Shown piece after piece: positions 18,108 through 26,319 of a stretch of 64,000 bases of DNA. The stretch spans positions 248,001 through 312,000 of the forward strand of contig NZ_JAPPVJ010000001.1 of the NCBI RefSeq assembly GCF_026711005.1, written 5' to 3'. Every line of letters begins with the position of its first letter. Positions within the stretch are counted from its first letter, which is position 1. The DNA comes from Sphingobacterium sp. UT-1RO-CII-1 (lineage in GTDB: Bacteria > Bacteroidota > Bacteroidia > Sphingobacteriales > Sphingobacteriaceae). Made by a program: the position numbers and the translations under genes. Under the pieces are notes generated by a model, which saw only the letters and a program-made list of their open reading frames with translations, ran no database searches and was not told where the DNA came from.

Positions 18108-19250
18108 ATGACAGATATTGAATTCATTACCCGCTACATACCTTTTGCTCTACTAGGTGTATTCCTAGTAATTCAGCTTTACTATATAATTTATATTTAC
18201 GGACGTCTTGCTTTTCATCGGGTAAAAGCCTTCAGCTCAAAAAATTTTCAACCTCCGGTAAGTGTAGTTATTTGCGCCTACAATGAAGAAGCTAATCTCA
18301 GTGCATTTTTACCCTCAATCTTAAATCAGAACTATCCAAACTACCAAGTAGTAGTAGTAAATGATTGCTCTACAGACGAAACTCCCTGGGTATTAAAAGA
18401 ATTTACAGAACAGTACCCCGACAAATTAAAAATCGTAGAGATTAAAGAACATATACAACTTAAACATACTAAAAAATTCGCTCTTACACTCGGCATAAAA
18501 GCTGCTCAGCACGAACATCTTGTCTTCACAGATGCTGATTGTCAACCAAATTCAGAAAACTGGCTCAGTGAAATGGCTGGAGCTTTCGCTTTTAATAAAG
18601 GAAAACAGATTATATTAGGCTATTCACCTTATTTGCGCAAAGGCGGCTTTCTAAATAGTTTAATACGCTTTGAGACTACACACACGGCTATTAGCTACTT
18701 AAGCTATGCATTGAAAGGGGACGCTTATATGGGAGTAGGTAGAAATCTCGCCTATACAAAAAGTTTATTCTTCAAAGGAAAAGGGTTCAATAAACATATG
18801 CATATTAAATCAGGTGACGATGATCTATTTGTTAATCACAATGCTACAAAAGACAATGTGGCTGTCGTTATAAACCTTGAATCACAAGTCTACTCTGTAC
18901 CCAAAGACACCTGGAAAAGTTATTATAAACAAAAGGCACGACACTCTGGCGCTTCAGTCTTATACAAAAAAAGGCATAAAAAGATGTTAGCGACACAATT
19001 AATATCAGCCATGTTATTTTACCTGATGATTGTTTTATGTTTAACACTTTTTCCTAACCTCTGGTTTATTCCACTATGTATTTATTTAATAAGATATTTA
19101 GGCCAACTTATAATTTTTGCAAAAATATATAAAAAACTGCAAGTCATTGATTTGTTAATCTGGTTACCTTTTTTAGATATTTTCTATTACTTCTATATTT
19201 GCTTTAACGGTTTATTTAATCGCAACAGCAAAAAGACAACATGGAGTTAA
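18108..19250 (+). CDS. membrane-bound family 2 glycosyltransferase
   Basis: ATG at 18108 gives 380 residues. A TTG further upstream at 18096 is in frame but overlaps a candidate -7 promoter element TATATTTG (18091-18098), so the ATG is preferred. One N-terminal membrane helix is followed by a GT-A domain: PPVSVVICAYNEEANLSAFL, VVVNDCSTDETPW and HLVFTDADCQPNSENW with the DxD-like metal site. C-terminal helices (about residues 295-365) anchor it in the membrane. Such enzymes elongate lipid-linked or secreted glycans; donor and acceptor are unknown. The last 10 bases overlap a possible upstream start of the next gene. Confidence 0.85.
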   Translation: MTDIEFITRYIPFALLGVFLVIQLYYIIYIYGRLAFHRVKAFSSKNFQPPVSVVICAYNEEANLSAFLPSILNQNYPNYQVVVVNDCSTDETPWVLKEFTEQYPDKLKIVEIKEHIQLKHTKKFALTLGIKAAQHEHLVFTDADCQPNSENWLSEMAGAFAFNKGKQIILGYSPYLRKGGFLNSLIRFETTHTAISYLSYALKGDAYMGVGRNLAYTKSLFFKGKGFNKHMHIKSGDDDLFVNHNATKDNVAVVINLESQVYSVPKDTWKSYYKQKARHSGASVLYKKRHKKMLATQLISAMLFYLMIVLCLTLFPNLWFIPLCIYLIRYLGQLIIFAKIYKKLQVIDLLIWLPFLDIFYYFYICFNGLFNRNSKKTTWS

Positions 19251-19276
19251 ACCCCTTCTCTCAAAACAAAACAACT

Positions 19277-19912
19277 ATGACCCCTTCGGTAGACATCATT
19301 TATAAATATTTTCCTGATCTTACTGTCATCCAAAAAGAACAATTTGCACAACTTGCGGAATTATATTCTTATTGGAACAACCAAATTAATGTCGTATCCC
19401 GAAAGGATATGGATAGCCTTTATTTACATCATGTTCTACATTCGTTAGGTATCGCAAAATTTATCGGGAAATTTCAAACAGGTAGCCGCATTCTCGATGT
19501 AGGAACAGGAGGAGGATTCCCGGGTATCCCATTAGCAATTATGTTCCCTGATGTTCATTTTCATCTGGTAGACTCTATAGGTAAAAAAATAAAAGTAGTA
19601 CGGGAAATTTCGAATGCCCTTGGCTTAAAAAACATAGAGGCGGACCACATACGAGCAGAACAACTAGACTATACCTATGATTTTGTTGTTTCTCGAGCAG
19701 TTACCCGTTTAGGCGATTTTACAACTTGGATCAGAAACAAATTTGAAAAGCAAGATAAAAATGCTATCCCAAACGGGATTTTATATTTAAAAGGCGGTGA
19801 CTTGCAGGATGAAATCAAAGAGTCTAAGCTAAAAGTAGAACTACATGCTTTAGCAGACTATTTTGAGGAAGACTTCTTTCTCACAAAGTACGTACTATAC
19901 GCCCCCATGTAA
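19277..19912 (+). CDS. rsmG: 16S rRNA (guanine527-N7)-methyltransferase
   Basis: RsmG (GidB) uses S-adenosylmethionine to methylate G527 of 16S rRNA. The SAM-binding motif ILDVGTGGGFPGIPLAI is clear, followed by FHLVDSIGKKIKVV and FVVSRAVTRL, all characteristic of the family. The chosen ATG at 19277 gives 211 residues starting MTPSVDIIYKYFPDLT. An in-frame ATG at 19241 would add 12 residues that overlap the glycosyltransferase gene and do not look like the family. It is probably co-transcribed with the glycosyltransferase. Confidence 0.93.
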   Translation: MTPSVDIIYKYFPDLTVIQKEQFAQLAELYSYWNNQINVVSRKDMDSLYLHHVLHSLGIAKFIGKFQTGSRILDVGTGGGFPGIPLAIMFPDVHFHLVDSIGKKIKVVREISNALGLKNIEADHIRAEQLDYTYDFVVSRAVTRLGDFTTWIRNKFEKQDKNAIPNGILYLKGGDLQDEIKESKLKVELHALADYFEEDFFLTKYVLYAPM

Positions 19913-19924
19913 GACAAAAGTTCG

Positions 19925-19962
19925 GGTTATAATCAAAAGTTCAAGTTAACGAAATTATAACC
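19925..19962. terminator. candidate convergent terminator hairpin
   Basis: Perfect 9-bp arms GGTTATAAT (19925-19933) and ATTATAACC (19954-19962) with a 20-base loop lie between the convergent rsmG and the unknown minus-strand gene, overlapping the latter's stop codon. The loop is long and T-runs are weak. A direct repeat CAAAAGTTC lies alongside. Confidence 0.35.
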
Positions 19963-20509
19963 TGATCTTATCCATTAATACAGAAATAGAATCTAAGAAA
20001 CTCTTCTCTCGCTTTAATACATAGGCGACCTGCTCATAATGTGTAGCTTTTGATATCCAAGCATAACTAGGTTTTGCATGAATGACAAACAAACGCAGTG
20101 TGTCTCCACTTAAATGAGAATACTCTTTAATTAAAGGTTCCCACATTTCGTTCACTAGGTCCTGCTCATACTCTTTATCAAATAACTTTTGTAAGTGCCG
20201 ACTCCCCTTTCCTCTTCGACTTAAGTGATTATATAACTTCTGTATATTCACAGCCAAGCCTCCTGAGGTTGGTAAAGTCACCATATTTTTATTATCTCCC
20301 AAAAAGTAGATTTCCTTATGATTTTCCTTTTTCAATTCGTACTCCTCCAAAGGGGATAACTTACCTCTCGTGACTACAACAGTATCAATAACGAGTGTAT
20401 CTTGTTTTAAAGTATCCTGATCACCTTTTTGCATTAAATTACTGGGCTTTGTTAAGGCAATAGTACAATACATCAAGAATATAATAAAAAAAACAAATAG
20501 TTTACACAT
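19955..20509 (-). CDS. unrecognised exported protein
   Basis: I do not recognise the family with confidence. The 184-residue product begins with a hydrophobic signal peptide (MCKLFVFFIIFLMYCTIALT). A Thr/Asp-rich stretch and a mainly helical, charged region follow. The segment LPTSGGLAVNIQKLYNHLSR and the later GDTLRLFVIHAKPSYAWISK resemble conserved C-terminal parts of Bacteroidota exported proteins that often carry a carboxypeptidase-regulatory-like domain; that domain is absent here. There are no catalytic motifs. It is probably a single gene: it converges with rsmG and lies 105 bases downstream of the next small minus-strand gene. Confidence 0.6.
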   Translation of the reverse strand: MCKLFVFFIIFLMYCTIALTKPSNLMQKGDQDTLKQDTLVIDTVVVTRGKLSPLEEYELKKENHKEIYFLGDNKNMVTLPTSGGLAVNIQKLYNHLSRRGKGSRHLQKLFDKEYEQDLVNEMWEPLIKEYSHLSGDTLRLFVIHAKPSYAWISKATHYEQVAYVLKREKSFLDSISVLMDKIRL

Positions 20510-20614
20510 GCACTAGTGATTTAGTGACTAATGTAGAAAAAACTCACTTTACCACTAAATGCTTTAACTTTCTTTAACGGCACAAAAAGCCCACTATTCT
20601 TAATCGGCGCTATT

Positions 20615-20854
20615 TTACTGCACAACTCTTGCAATGGCATCACCTATAGCATTCACCTCTTCATCCATTCCAAACATAGGCAAGTCTGTTTCTGGGTTTA
20701 ATTTAAGCCAATTCGTATCCGTATCTCTAATAATTTTAACATACTCGACCCCATCTTTAAAAACCAAGTAAACATCTGTTTCTTCAGGGAAAATAGCATA
20801 AACAATATCGCCAATTTCTACATCAAAAGGTTCTTCTCCTCCTTCTAGTCTCAT
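20615..20854 (-). CDS. small acidic protein of unknown function
   Basis: This 79-residue, strongly acidic protein starts MRLEGGEEPFDVEIGDIVYA, with a beta-rich pattern (IGDIVYAIFPEETDVYLVF, VEYVKIIRD). It has no signal peptide, no cysteine and no motif I recognise. A perfect -7 promoter element TAACTTTG lies on the minus strand at 20883-20876, about 22 bases upstream of the start, which supports a real, separately expressed gene. It is divergent from dprA. Confidence 0.6.
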   Translation of the reverse strand: MRLEGGEEPFDVEIGDIVYAIFPEETDVYLVFKDGVEYVKIIRDTDTNWLKLNPETDLPMFGMDEEVNAIGDAIARVVQ

Positions 20855-20875
20855 AACATATCTATTTTATTCACT

Positions 20876-20883
20876 CAAAGTTA
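20876..20883 (-). promoter_or_regulatory. -7 promoter element for the small acidic protein gene
   Basis: TAACTTTG on the minus strand matches the Bacteroidota -7 consensus TAnnTTTG and sits about 22 bases before the ATG at 20854. No TTG at the -33 distance is visible, so only half of the promoter is supported. Confidence 0.4.
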
Positions 20884-20922
20884 GTTTATTTATATAAATT
20901 AACTATTTTTAAGTTTCCAATT

Positions 20923-22020
20923 ATGAACAAACTACAACAAATAGCACTCACCCAGATAAAAGGTGTAGGTCCTAAAACAGGACGTATGCTACTAGAATGT
21001 TTTGGCTCTCCAAGTAATATTTTCTATGCTACTAGAGCCGAACTACACAATATTCCTGGGTTACCCAAAACAACGATCGACGCTATACTATCCAAAGACT
21101 GCTTACATAAAGCAGAAGAAGAAATGAATTTCTTAGAGAAAAATCAAATCCAACTGTTATGGATAAACGACACAGAATATCCCACTTTATTAAAACAATG
21201 TGATGATGCTCCCCTCATACTTTATTTCAAAGGACAGATTAGTCAAAAGCTTCAAAAAAGTATTAGCATCGTGGGTACAAGAAATGCCACGCCCTATGGT
21301 AAGCGGCTCTGTGAAGATTTAATCAGTTCTCTACAGGGTATGGATATACAAATCGTCAGCGGGCTTGCTCACGGTATCGACAGTTACGCACATCGAGCTG
21401 CATTGCGCCATAATATACCTACCATTGGAGTCTTAGGTCATGGTCTGCAAATGGTTTACCCTGCTGCAAATAGAGATCTAGCTGCACAGATGACATATAA
21501 TGGAGGTGTTATAACAGAATTTTCTTCAACCACAAAGCCCGAACGCATGCACTTCCCTGCAAGAAATCGTATTATAGCAGGTATGTCCCATGTAACCATC
21601 GTCATTGAGGCCGCTATAAAAGGAGGGGCTCTTATTACTGCTGAAATTGCAAACAGCTACCATCGTGACGTCTGTGCTTTTCCCGGCGCGGTAGGACAAA
21701 CTTACTCAGAAGGGTGTAACTACCTCATTAAGACAAATCGTGCACACCTCATTCGTCATGCTGATGACCTAATTTATATCATGGGCTGGGAGCAAACCTC
21801 AAAAACAAAAAATATACAATTAAGCTTACCTACAATTTCTTTATCGGCTGATGAACAGAAAATATACACATTCATGGCAACGAAAGGACATATTTCCTTT
21901 GATGATATAGCCCATGCTGTAAACTATCCTATCAGTAAACTCTCATTAATACTGCTACAAATGGAAATGAATGGACATATTATATCACTGCCCGGAAAAA
22001 GATATCAAATAGTAAAGTAA
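20923..22020 (+). CDS. dprA: DNA-processing protein DprA
   Basis: This 365-residue protein would load RecA on incoming single-stranded DNA during natural transformation. An N-terminal helix-hairpin-helix-like region (LTQIKGVGPKTGRMLLECFG) is followed by the Rossmann-like DprA/Smf domain: ISIVGTRNATPYGKRL, IVSGLAHGIDSYAHRAAL, GVLGHGLQMVYPAANRDL and FPARNRIIAGMS, with GGALITAEIA. A C-terminal winged-helix-like region (about 300-365) ends the protein. All family blocks are intact. It is monocistronic as far as can be seen, followed by a long non-coding stretch with the SRP RNA gene. Confidence 0.95.
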   Translation: MNKLQQIALTQIKGVGPKTGRMLLECFGSPSNIFYATRAELHNIPGLPKTTIDAILSKDCLHKAEEEMNFLEKNQIQLLWINDTEYPTLLKQCDDAPLILYFKGQISQKLQKSISIVGTRNATPYGKRLCEDLISSLQGMDIQIVSGLAHGIDSYAHRAALRHNIPTIGVLGHGLQMVYPAANRDLAAQMTYNGGVITEFSSTTKPERMHFPARNRIIAGMSHVTIVIEAAIKGGALITAEIANSYHRDVCAFPGAVGQTYSEGCNYLIKTNRAHLIRHADDLIYIMGWEQTSKTKNIQLSLPTISLSADEQKIYTFMATKGHISFDDIAHAVNYPISKLSLILLQMEMNGHIISLPGKRYQIVK

Positions 22021-22362
22021 GCAAAGACCTAGACGAAATTAACCAGAAAGTTTGCAACGCTTGATTAAAATTCACTTTTCCAATCTATTTAAAATGCATA
22101 ACAATTATTTTTTTAATAAATCAAGGCCTTCTTATACAAAAAAGGGATGCTAATAAAATTTTTTCTAAAAGAAGTAAAATGCAGAAAATCCCCCCCGTCC
22201 CCCTCCTAACTCTCCGGTGTAGTTTACATAAAATATAGCTCAACTGCTTAGCAGAGTAGAAACCCATCCTTATTTTACATTTTTATCGACTCATAATCAA
22301 TCTAATAAACTAAGCTTTGCAAATAATTTTCGGAAAGCAGTTTTTTTTGCTACTTTTGTGAT
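22021..22362. other. non-coding stretch between dprA and the SRP RNA gene
   Basis: 342 AT-rich bases with no frame worth calling. Near 22190-22203 is a run of seven C, then GT, then five C, unusual in this AT-rich DNA. The last bases hold the promoter of the SRP RNA gene. Confidence 0.6.
22351..22358 (+). promoter_or_regulatory. -7 promoter element of the SRP RNA gene
   Basis: TACTTTTG fits TAnnTTTG exactly and ends 4 bases before the first base-paired G of the SRP RNA at 22363, the spacing expected between a -7 element and a transcription start. A T-run precedes it; no clear -33 TTG is seen. Confidence 0.65.
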
Positions 22363-22457
22363 GGGCAAGTCTCCTACGACCAGCTCCCATTGACTCCCCC
22401 AGGTTGGGAACAAAGCAAGGGTATTTGGTTGAGCGGTGCGATAGGATAAGCTTGCCC
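22363..22457 (+). ncRNA. ffs: small bacterial signal recognition particle RNA (4.5S-type)
   Basis: A 95-base RNA closed by perfect 7-bp ends GGGCAAG (22363-22369) and CTTGCCC (22451-22457). Inside, TCCTACG can pair with CGATAGGA with a small bulge. The apical part reads CCCCCAGGTTGGGAACAAAG, then CAAGGGTA, which corresponds to the conserved Ffh-binding tip (CAGG...GGAA...AGCA) of bacterial SRP RNA. The 3' half GTGCGATAGGATAAGC also resembles the E. coli counterpart. It is followed at once by a run of six T, a terminator-like end. The RNA works with Ffh in membrane targeting of nascent proteins. No protein frame competes for this segment. Confidence 0.85.
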
Positions 22458-22474
22458 TTTTTTAACCACCCCAT

Positions 22475-22515
22475 CTACGATAAAGCCGTAGGACTGAGTT
22501 TTACAAGAACAACTC
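22475..22515 (+). other. two small tandem hairpins after the SRP RNA
   Basis: CTACG (22475-22479) pairs with CGTAG (22487-22491), and GAGTT (22496-22500) pairs with AACTC (22511-22515), followed by TTCTTATTTTT. This may be a read-through terminator for the SRP RNA or a processed trailer; short stems make chance possible. Confidence 0.3.
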
Positions 22516-22614
22516 TTCTTATTTTTCCAAACAAAACATTTTTCTCATAGCAATACCGTTAAAAATTCGCATATTTTGATATTTTCATTTCAACTTTTCA
22601 GTTAACAACAATAT

Positions 22615-22647
22615 TTTTCGTTAATTTGCATTTCGAATTAACGAAAA
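22615..22647 (+). promoter_or_regulatory. perfect 12-bp inverted repeat touching the accD start
   Basis: Arms TTTTCGTTAATT (22615-22626) and AATTAACGAAAA (22636-22647) are exact complements with a 9-base spacer and end three bases before the accD ATG at 22651. The left arm overlaps TTAATTTG, one mismatch from the -7 consensus. It could be an operator over the core promoter or an RNA hairpin that hides the start codon. Confidence 0.6.
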
Positions 22648-22650
22648 CTT

Positions 22651-23493
22651 ATGAGTTGGTTTAAAAGAAGCACAGCAGGAATTAATACGGCTACAGAACA
22701 TAAAAAGGAAGCGCCGGACGGAATGTGGGAAAAATGTCCTAATTGTAAAAAGCCCCTATTAAATAGTGAGCAGATTGAAAACAAATACGTTTGCCAATAT
22801 TGTGACTATCACATTCGCATTGGATCAGCTGCTTACTTCTCTATACTTTTTGACGACAATAATTACACAGAATTGTTCGCAAACTTAACGTCAGGTGACC
22901 CACTAGAATTTGCAGACACAAAGCCTTATCCTGTCCGCTTAGCGGATAGTCAGGCAAAAACAGGTCTAAAAGATGCTATTCGTTGTGGTCATGGAAAAAT
23001 AAATGATCAGGATGTCGTAATAGCCTGTATGGACTTTACATTTATTGGAGGCTCTATGGGATCGGTTGTGGGTGAAAAGATTGCTCGCTCTATCGATTAC
23101 TGTTTAGAACACAAGCTCCCATTCATGTTAATATCAAAGTCAGGAGGTGCGCGAATGATGGAAGCTGCATTCTCCTTAATGCAGATGGCTAAAACATCGG
23201 CTAAACTTGCTTTATTGGCAAAAGCTAAATTACCTTATGTTTGTTTACTAACAGATCCTACAACAGGTGGAGTTACCGCTTCCTATGCGATGCTAGGCGA
23301 TATTAACATTGCCGAACCTGGAGCATTAATTGGATTTGCAGGTCCACGCGTGATTAAAGAAACTATAAAAAAGGATTTACCGAAAGGCTTCCAAACATCT
23401 GAGTTTGTATTAGAACATGGATTTCTAGACTTTATCGTCGACAGACGTAACTTAAAAAATAAAGTAGCTAGCTTTTTACGACTAGTCAAATAA
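22651..23493 (+). CDS. accD: acetyl-CoA carboxylase carboxyltransferase subunit beta
   Basis: This 280-residue subunit transfers carboxyl from carboxybiotin to acetyl-CoA to make malonyl-CoA, the first step of fatty acid synthesis. It has the N-terminal four-cysteine zinc ribbon (CPNCKKPLL and CQYC, residues about 28-50) followed by the crotonase-like domain with [32 protein letters not shown] and [17 protein letters not shown]. Length and motifs are normal. A perfect inverted repeat lies directly before the start, suggesting dedicated control of malonyl-CoA supply. A strong terminator follows at 23513-23550, so the gene is a single transcription unit. Confidence 0.96.
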   Translation: MSWFKRSTAGINTATEHKKEAPDGMWEKCPNCKKPLLNSEQIENKYVCQYCDYHIRIGSAAYFSILFDDNNYTELFANLTSGDPLEFADTKPYPVRLADSQAKTGLKDAIRCGHGKINDQDVVIACMDFTFIGGSMGSVVGEKIARSIDYCLEHKLPFMLISKSGGARMMEAAFSLMQMAKTSAKLALLAKAKLPYVCLLTDPTTGGVTASYAMLGDINIAEPGALIGFAGPRVIKETIKKDLPKGFQTSEFVLEHGFLDFIVDRRNLKNKVASFLRLVK

Positions 23494-23512
23494 TATAAAT
23501 ATTAATGAGAAA

Positions 23513-23550
23513 AATAATAAAAGGTGTTTTATAAAACACCTTTTATTATT
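23513..23550 (+). terminator. terminator after accD
   Basis: Arms 23513-23529 and 23534-23550 pair over 17 bp around a TATA loop; the core is AAGGTGTTT / AAACACCTT, and the right arm ends in a T-rich stretch. It begins 19 bases after the accD stop. Confidence 0.85.
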
Positions 23551-23654
23551 TTATAAAAATCTTCCCACAAGAAAACACCTAAGCTCCCACATTTAAAAGA
23601 GATTATTCTTAAATATATTTTCTATTTTTAGATCTAACAAATTAAATCTCTATT

Positions 23655-25073
23655 ATGTCAACCAAAATTAAAACCATCAAAGCAATAGTTTACGCACTGC
23701 TACTGATTATCACCCTACCTACGCACGCACAACTTAGACTTCCGAATCATTTTTCCAATGATATGGTTCTCCAGCGCGAATCTGATGTATCGGTATGGGG
23801 ATGGGCCAATGCTACAACCGAATTAAAAATTAAAGCATCTTGGCATCCCGACACCATTAAAGTAACAACTAATGGTGAAGGCAAGTGGACTACAAAAATA
23901 TCAACAACGATTGCCGGCGGTCCACACAACTTATTAATAAAGAGCAGAAACGAATCCATCCAACTGAATAATATTTTATTAGGCGATGTCTTTCTTTGTT
24001 CAGGACAATCGAACATGGAATGGGGAGGTAATCAAAACCTAAAAGAGATCATCGATGAACTTCCTTACGCATCGAACCCAAATATTCGACTATTACAGAT
24101 TAGTAGATATGCAGCCAATACGCCACAAGAGGACATAAAAAACCAATGGACAGAACTCAATGAAAAAACACTTAAACCTTTCTCAGCTATAGGCTATTTT
24201 ATTGCCAAAAAATTAAATAAAGAAACAGGTATACCAATAGGTATTATTAACGCTAGTTGGGGAGGCACATCGGCAGAAGTCTGGACATCCAAAGATGTTT
24301 TTGATCAGGACGAAGAATTAAAGAGTTTTGCGGATCAGATAGAAATCAGCCCCTATTGGCCTACAAAAACTGGAGCTTTGTGGAACAGTATGCTAGCTCC
24401 ACTAACCCCATTTAATATTAAAGCAGCTTTCTGGTATCAAGGAGAAAGTAACGTAGGAACATGGAAAGGCTATGATAAGTTAATGCAACAGATGATCAAA
24501 AGTTGGCGCAAAGCCTGGGATCAAGATTTTCCTTTCTACTTTGTCCAGATAGCTCCTTTTGCATATAACAATACAGATTCCCCTAAAGCGGCCCTATTAA
24601 GGGAGCAACAAAATAAAACGGCCCTAGCTCTTCCTAAAGTTGGAATGACAGTCGTAACCGACTTAGTTGATGATATTAAAGACATTCATCCTATACAGAA
24701 ACAAGCCGTAGCAAATAGACTTAGCGACCTTGCCCTAGTTGAACTCTATAATGTATCAATAGACGACTATAAATCTCCGATTTATAAAAGCCATAAAATA
24801 CAAAACAACAAAATTGATATCGATTTCTATTACACCAAAGGCAACTTAATATGTCCTGACCAAATTATCTCAGATATTTATATCGCAGGGGAGGATCAGG
24901 TTTTCCATCCCGCCAAAGCCACAATAGCAGGGAGCACCATCAGCGTGAGTTCAACAGTAGTAGAAAACCCTGTGGCAGTACGTTTTGGTTTTTCAGAAAC
25001 AGCAATGCCAAACTTATTTAACGCTCGAGGATTACCTGTTTCCCCCTTTAGAACGGACAATTGGACAAACTAA
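23655..25073 (+). CDS. sialate O-acetylesterase family protein
   Basis: This 472-residue secreted SGNH-type esterase has a signal peptide cleaved near ITLPTHAQ, then a beta-sandwich segment (RLPNHFSNDMVLQRESDVSV) and the catalytic domain. Block I is LCSGQSNMEWG with the nucleophilic Ser, the WYQGESN block supplies the oxyanion residues, and DIHPIQKQAV supplies the Asp-His pair. The family removes O-acetyl groups from sialic acids or from acetylated xylan-like glycans; sequence alone does not decide. No other sialic acid genes are nearby. It converges on the next minus-strand gene with a 4-base overlap. Confidence 0.88.
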   Translation: MSTKIKTIKAIVYALLLIITLPTHAQLRLPNHFSNDMVLQRESDVSVWGWANATTELKIKASWHPDTIKVTTNGEGKWTTKISTTIAGGPHNLLIKSRNESIQLNNILLGDVFLCSGQSNMEWGGNQNLKEIIDELPYASNPNIRLLQISRYAANTPQEDIKNQWTELNEKTLKPFSAIGYFIAKKLNKETGIPIGIINASWGGTSAEVWTSKDVFDQDEELKSFADQIEISPYWPTKTGALWNSMLAPLTPFNIKAAFWYQGESNVGTWKGYDKLMQQMIKSWRKAWDQDFPFYFVQIAPFAYNNTDSPKAALLREQQNKTALALPKVGMTVVTDLVDDIKDIHPIQKQAVANRLSDLALVELYNVSIDDYKSPIYKSHKIQNNKIDIDFYYTKGNLICPDQIISDIYIAGEDQVFHPAKATIAGSTISVSSTVVENPVAVRFGFSETAMPNLFNARGLPVSPFRTDNWTN

Positions 25074-25426
25074 AAATAATGGAAAAAGGAATAATATTTC
25101 CTTTGTTTTAAATAATGTTTATTAGACTCATTGTGATAAGCTTCTCTTTCGAAGCTTATCCTTAAATAAGCCTGCTGAAAGTCTCGGTATTTTATATAAT
25201 GTAATACAAACTCAAGAATATACAACAAATAGAAAAACAGAACACCCAACTCCAATGCCTGGGATAAATGTATACGTTCGTGATTAAGTAAAATTAGATT
25301 ATTTTTGTAGGACTTTTCAGCTAAAAAGATAAAGGGAAAAATAGTAACCGCAACCGCCCTCCGAGCTGAAAACAAATTCGTAAAAAATTTACTAATAACA
25401 ACTACTCCTCTCATAAAACAGAACAA
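25070..25426 (-). CDS. small membrane protein with HExxH gluzincin-like motif
   Basis: I do not know a name for this protein. It is 118 residues and contains NHERIHLSQALELG, an HExxH motif at 49-53, followed by a membrane segment (about 60-75) and then ISFEREAYHNE (91-100), where a Glu could be the third zinc ligand. This order, HExxH, a helix, then E-x-x-A, resembles the catalytic core of M56/M48-type membrane peptidases, but the protein is far smaller. A start at Met6 (MRGVVVISKF) is equally possible. It overlaps the convergent esterase gene by 4 bases and is divergent from the MerR-type gene. Confidence 0.6.
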   Translation of the reverse strand: MFCFMRGVVVISKFFTNLFSARRAVAVTIFPFIFLAEKSYKNNLILLNHERIHLSQALELGVLFFYLLYILEFVLHYIKYRDFQQAYLRISFEREAYHNESNKHYLKQRKYYSFFHYF

Positions 25427-25437
25427 GTTTACGAAAA

Positions 25438-25466
25438 CTCAAACATAGATCGTATATTTGTTTGAG
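25438..25466 (+). promoter_or_regulatory. promoter -7 element with overlapping dyad for the MerR-type gene
   Basis: TATATTTG at 25453-25460 matches TAnnTTTG, 18 bases before the ATG at 25479. It is bracketed by 8-bp inverted repeats CTCAAACA (25438-25445) and TGTTTGAG (25459-25466), a plausible self-regulatory operator. No -33 TTG is visible. Confidence 0.5.
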
Positions 25467-25478
25467 AGAAATTAAGTT

Positions 25479-25814
25479 ATGCCTTACAAAGAACGCGAAA
25501 TAAACAAATTATATTACACGATGGGAGAAGTTACAGCAATGTTTGATGTAAACGCATCCCAAATACGGTTTTATGAGCGTGAGTTTGACATTTTAAAACC
25601 TAAAAAGAATAAAAAAGGAAATCGTCTTTTTACACAAGAAGATATTGCGAACTTAAGAATCATCTTCAATCTCGTAAAAGATAAGGGGTACACCTTACAG
25701 GGAGCCCGTGACTATTTACGTAGTAATAAAAACGAAGCCAAGGAAAACCAGCGGGTTATCGACTCTCTAGAACGACTTAAATCTTTTCTCATCGAAGTTA
25801 GAGACAACTTATAA
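25479..25814 (+). CDS. MerR-family transcriptional regulator
   Basis: This 111-residue DNA-binding protein has the MerR winged helix: YYTMGEVTAMFDVNASQIRF, YEREFDILKPKKNKKGNRLF and DIANLRIIFNLVKDKGYTLQ. The coiled-coil (about 80-111) is short and there is no ligand-binding or metal-binding domain, so it belongs to the small MerR type common in Bacteroidota and its inducer is unknown. A dyad overlapping its own -7 element suggests autoregulation (inference). It ends one base before the convergent phosphodiesterase gene. Confidence 0.9.
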   Translation: MPYKEREINKLYYTMGEVTAMFDVNASQIRFYEREFDILKPKKNKKGNRLFTQEDIANLRIIFNLVKDKGYTLQGARDYLRSNKNEAKENQRVIDSLERLKSFLIEVRDNL

Positions 25815-25815
25815 A

Positions 25816-26304
25816 TTAACGTAACTCAATCACTTCCAAATTTTCAATTTTATCCTCATTGATATCAAAACGCATTAACGTTCTGACTTGATGCCAGCCC
25901 TGTTTACCAGCTGCACCTGGATTTAAATGTAATAATTGCAACTTAGGGTCAAATTGTACTTTAAGAATATGAGAATGCCCACAAATAAATAACTTCGGAG
26001 AGTTAATAAAAATCCCCGGCTTTACCTGTGGAGCATACTTCCCCGGATACCCGCCAATATGTGTCATCCAAACATCCAATTCTTCACACATAAAACGGTC
26101 ATGTTCTAAACAAACCGCACGTACTTCTTTCCCGTCTATATTTCCCCAAACGCCTCGGAAAGGTTTAAAACTCTGGAGTTGCTCTATAATAGCTACATCA
26201 CCAAAATCGCCTGCGTGCCAAACTTCATCACAAGCGTCAAAATGCATAAAGACACGGTCATCGATAAAACCATGTGTATCTGAAATAAGTCCTATTTTCT
26301 TCAT
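25816..26304 (-). CDS. YfcE/MJ0936-type metallophosphoesterase
   Basis: This 162-residue calcineurin-like phosphoesterase contains the metal-binding blocks GLISDTHG, VWHAGDFGD, WGNIDG (the Asn-His block is present as GNID), WMTHIGGYP and FICGHSHILKV. Family members hydrolyse phosphodiesters in vitro; physiological substrate is uncertain. The stop lies one base from the convergent MerR-type gene, and the start lies 15 bases downstream of the trmN6 stop, so it is co-transcribed with trmN6. Confidence 0.9.
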   Translation of the reverse strand: MKKIGLISDTHGFIDDRVFMHFDACDEVWHAGDFGDVAIIEQLQSFKPFRGVWGNIDGKEVRAVCLEHDRFMCEELDVWMTHIGGYPGKYAPQVKPGIFINSPKLFICGHSHILKVQFDPKLQLLHLNPGAAGKQGWHQVRTLMRFDINEDKIENLEVIELR

Positions 26305-26319
26305 TTTATTACAATACTA

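Noticed and set aside
22190..22203. G-quadruplex on the minus strand at the C-rich tract
   Set aside because: Only two long G-runs and a GG pair are available, so a stable three-tier quadruplex is not supported.
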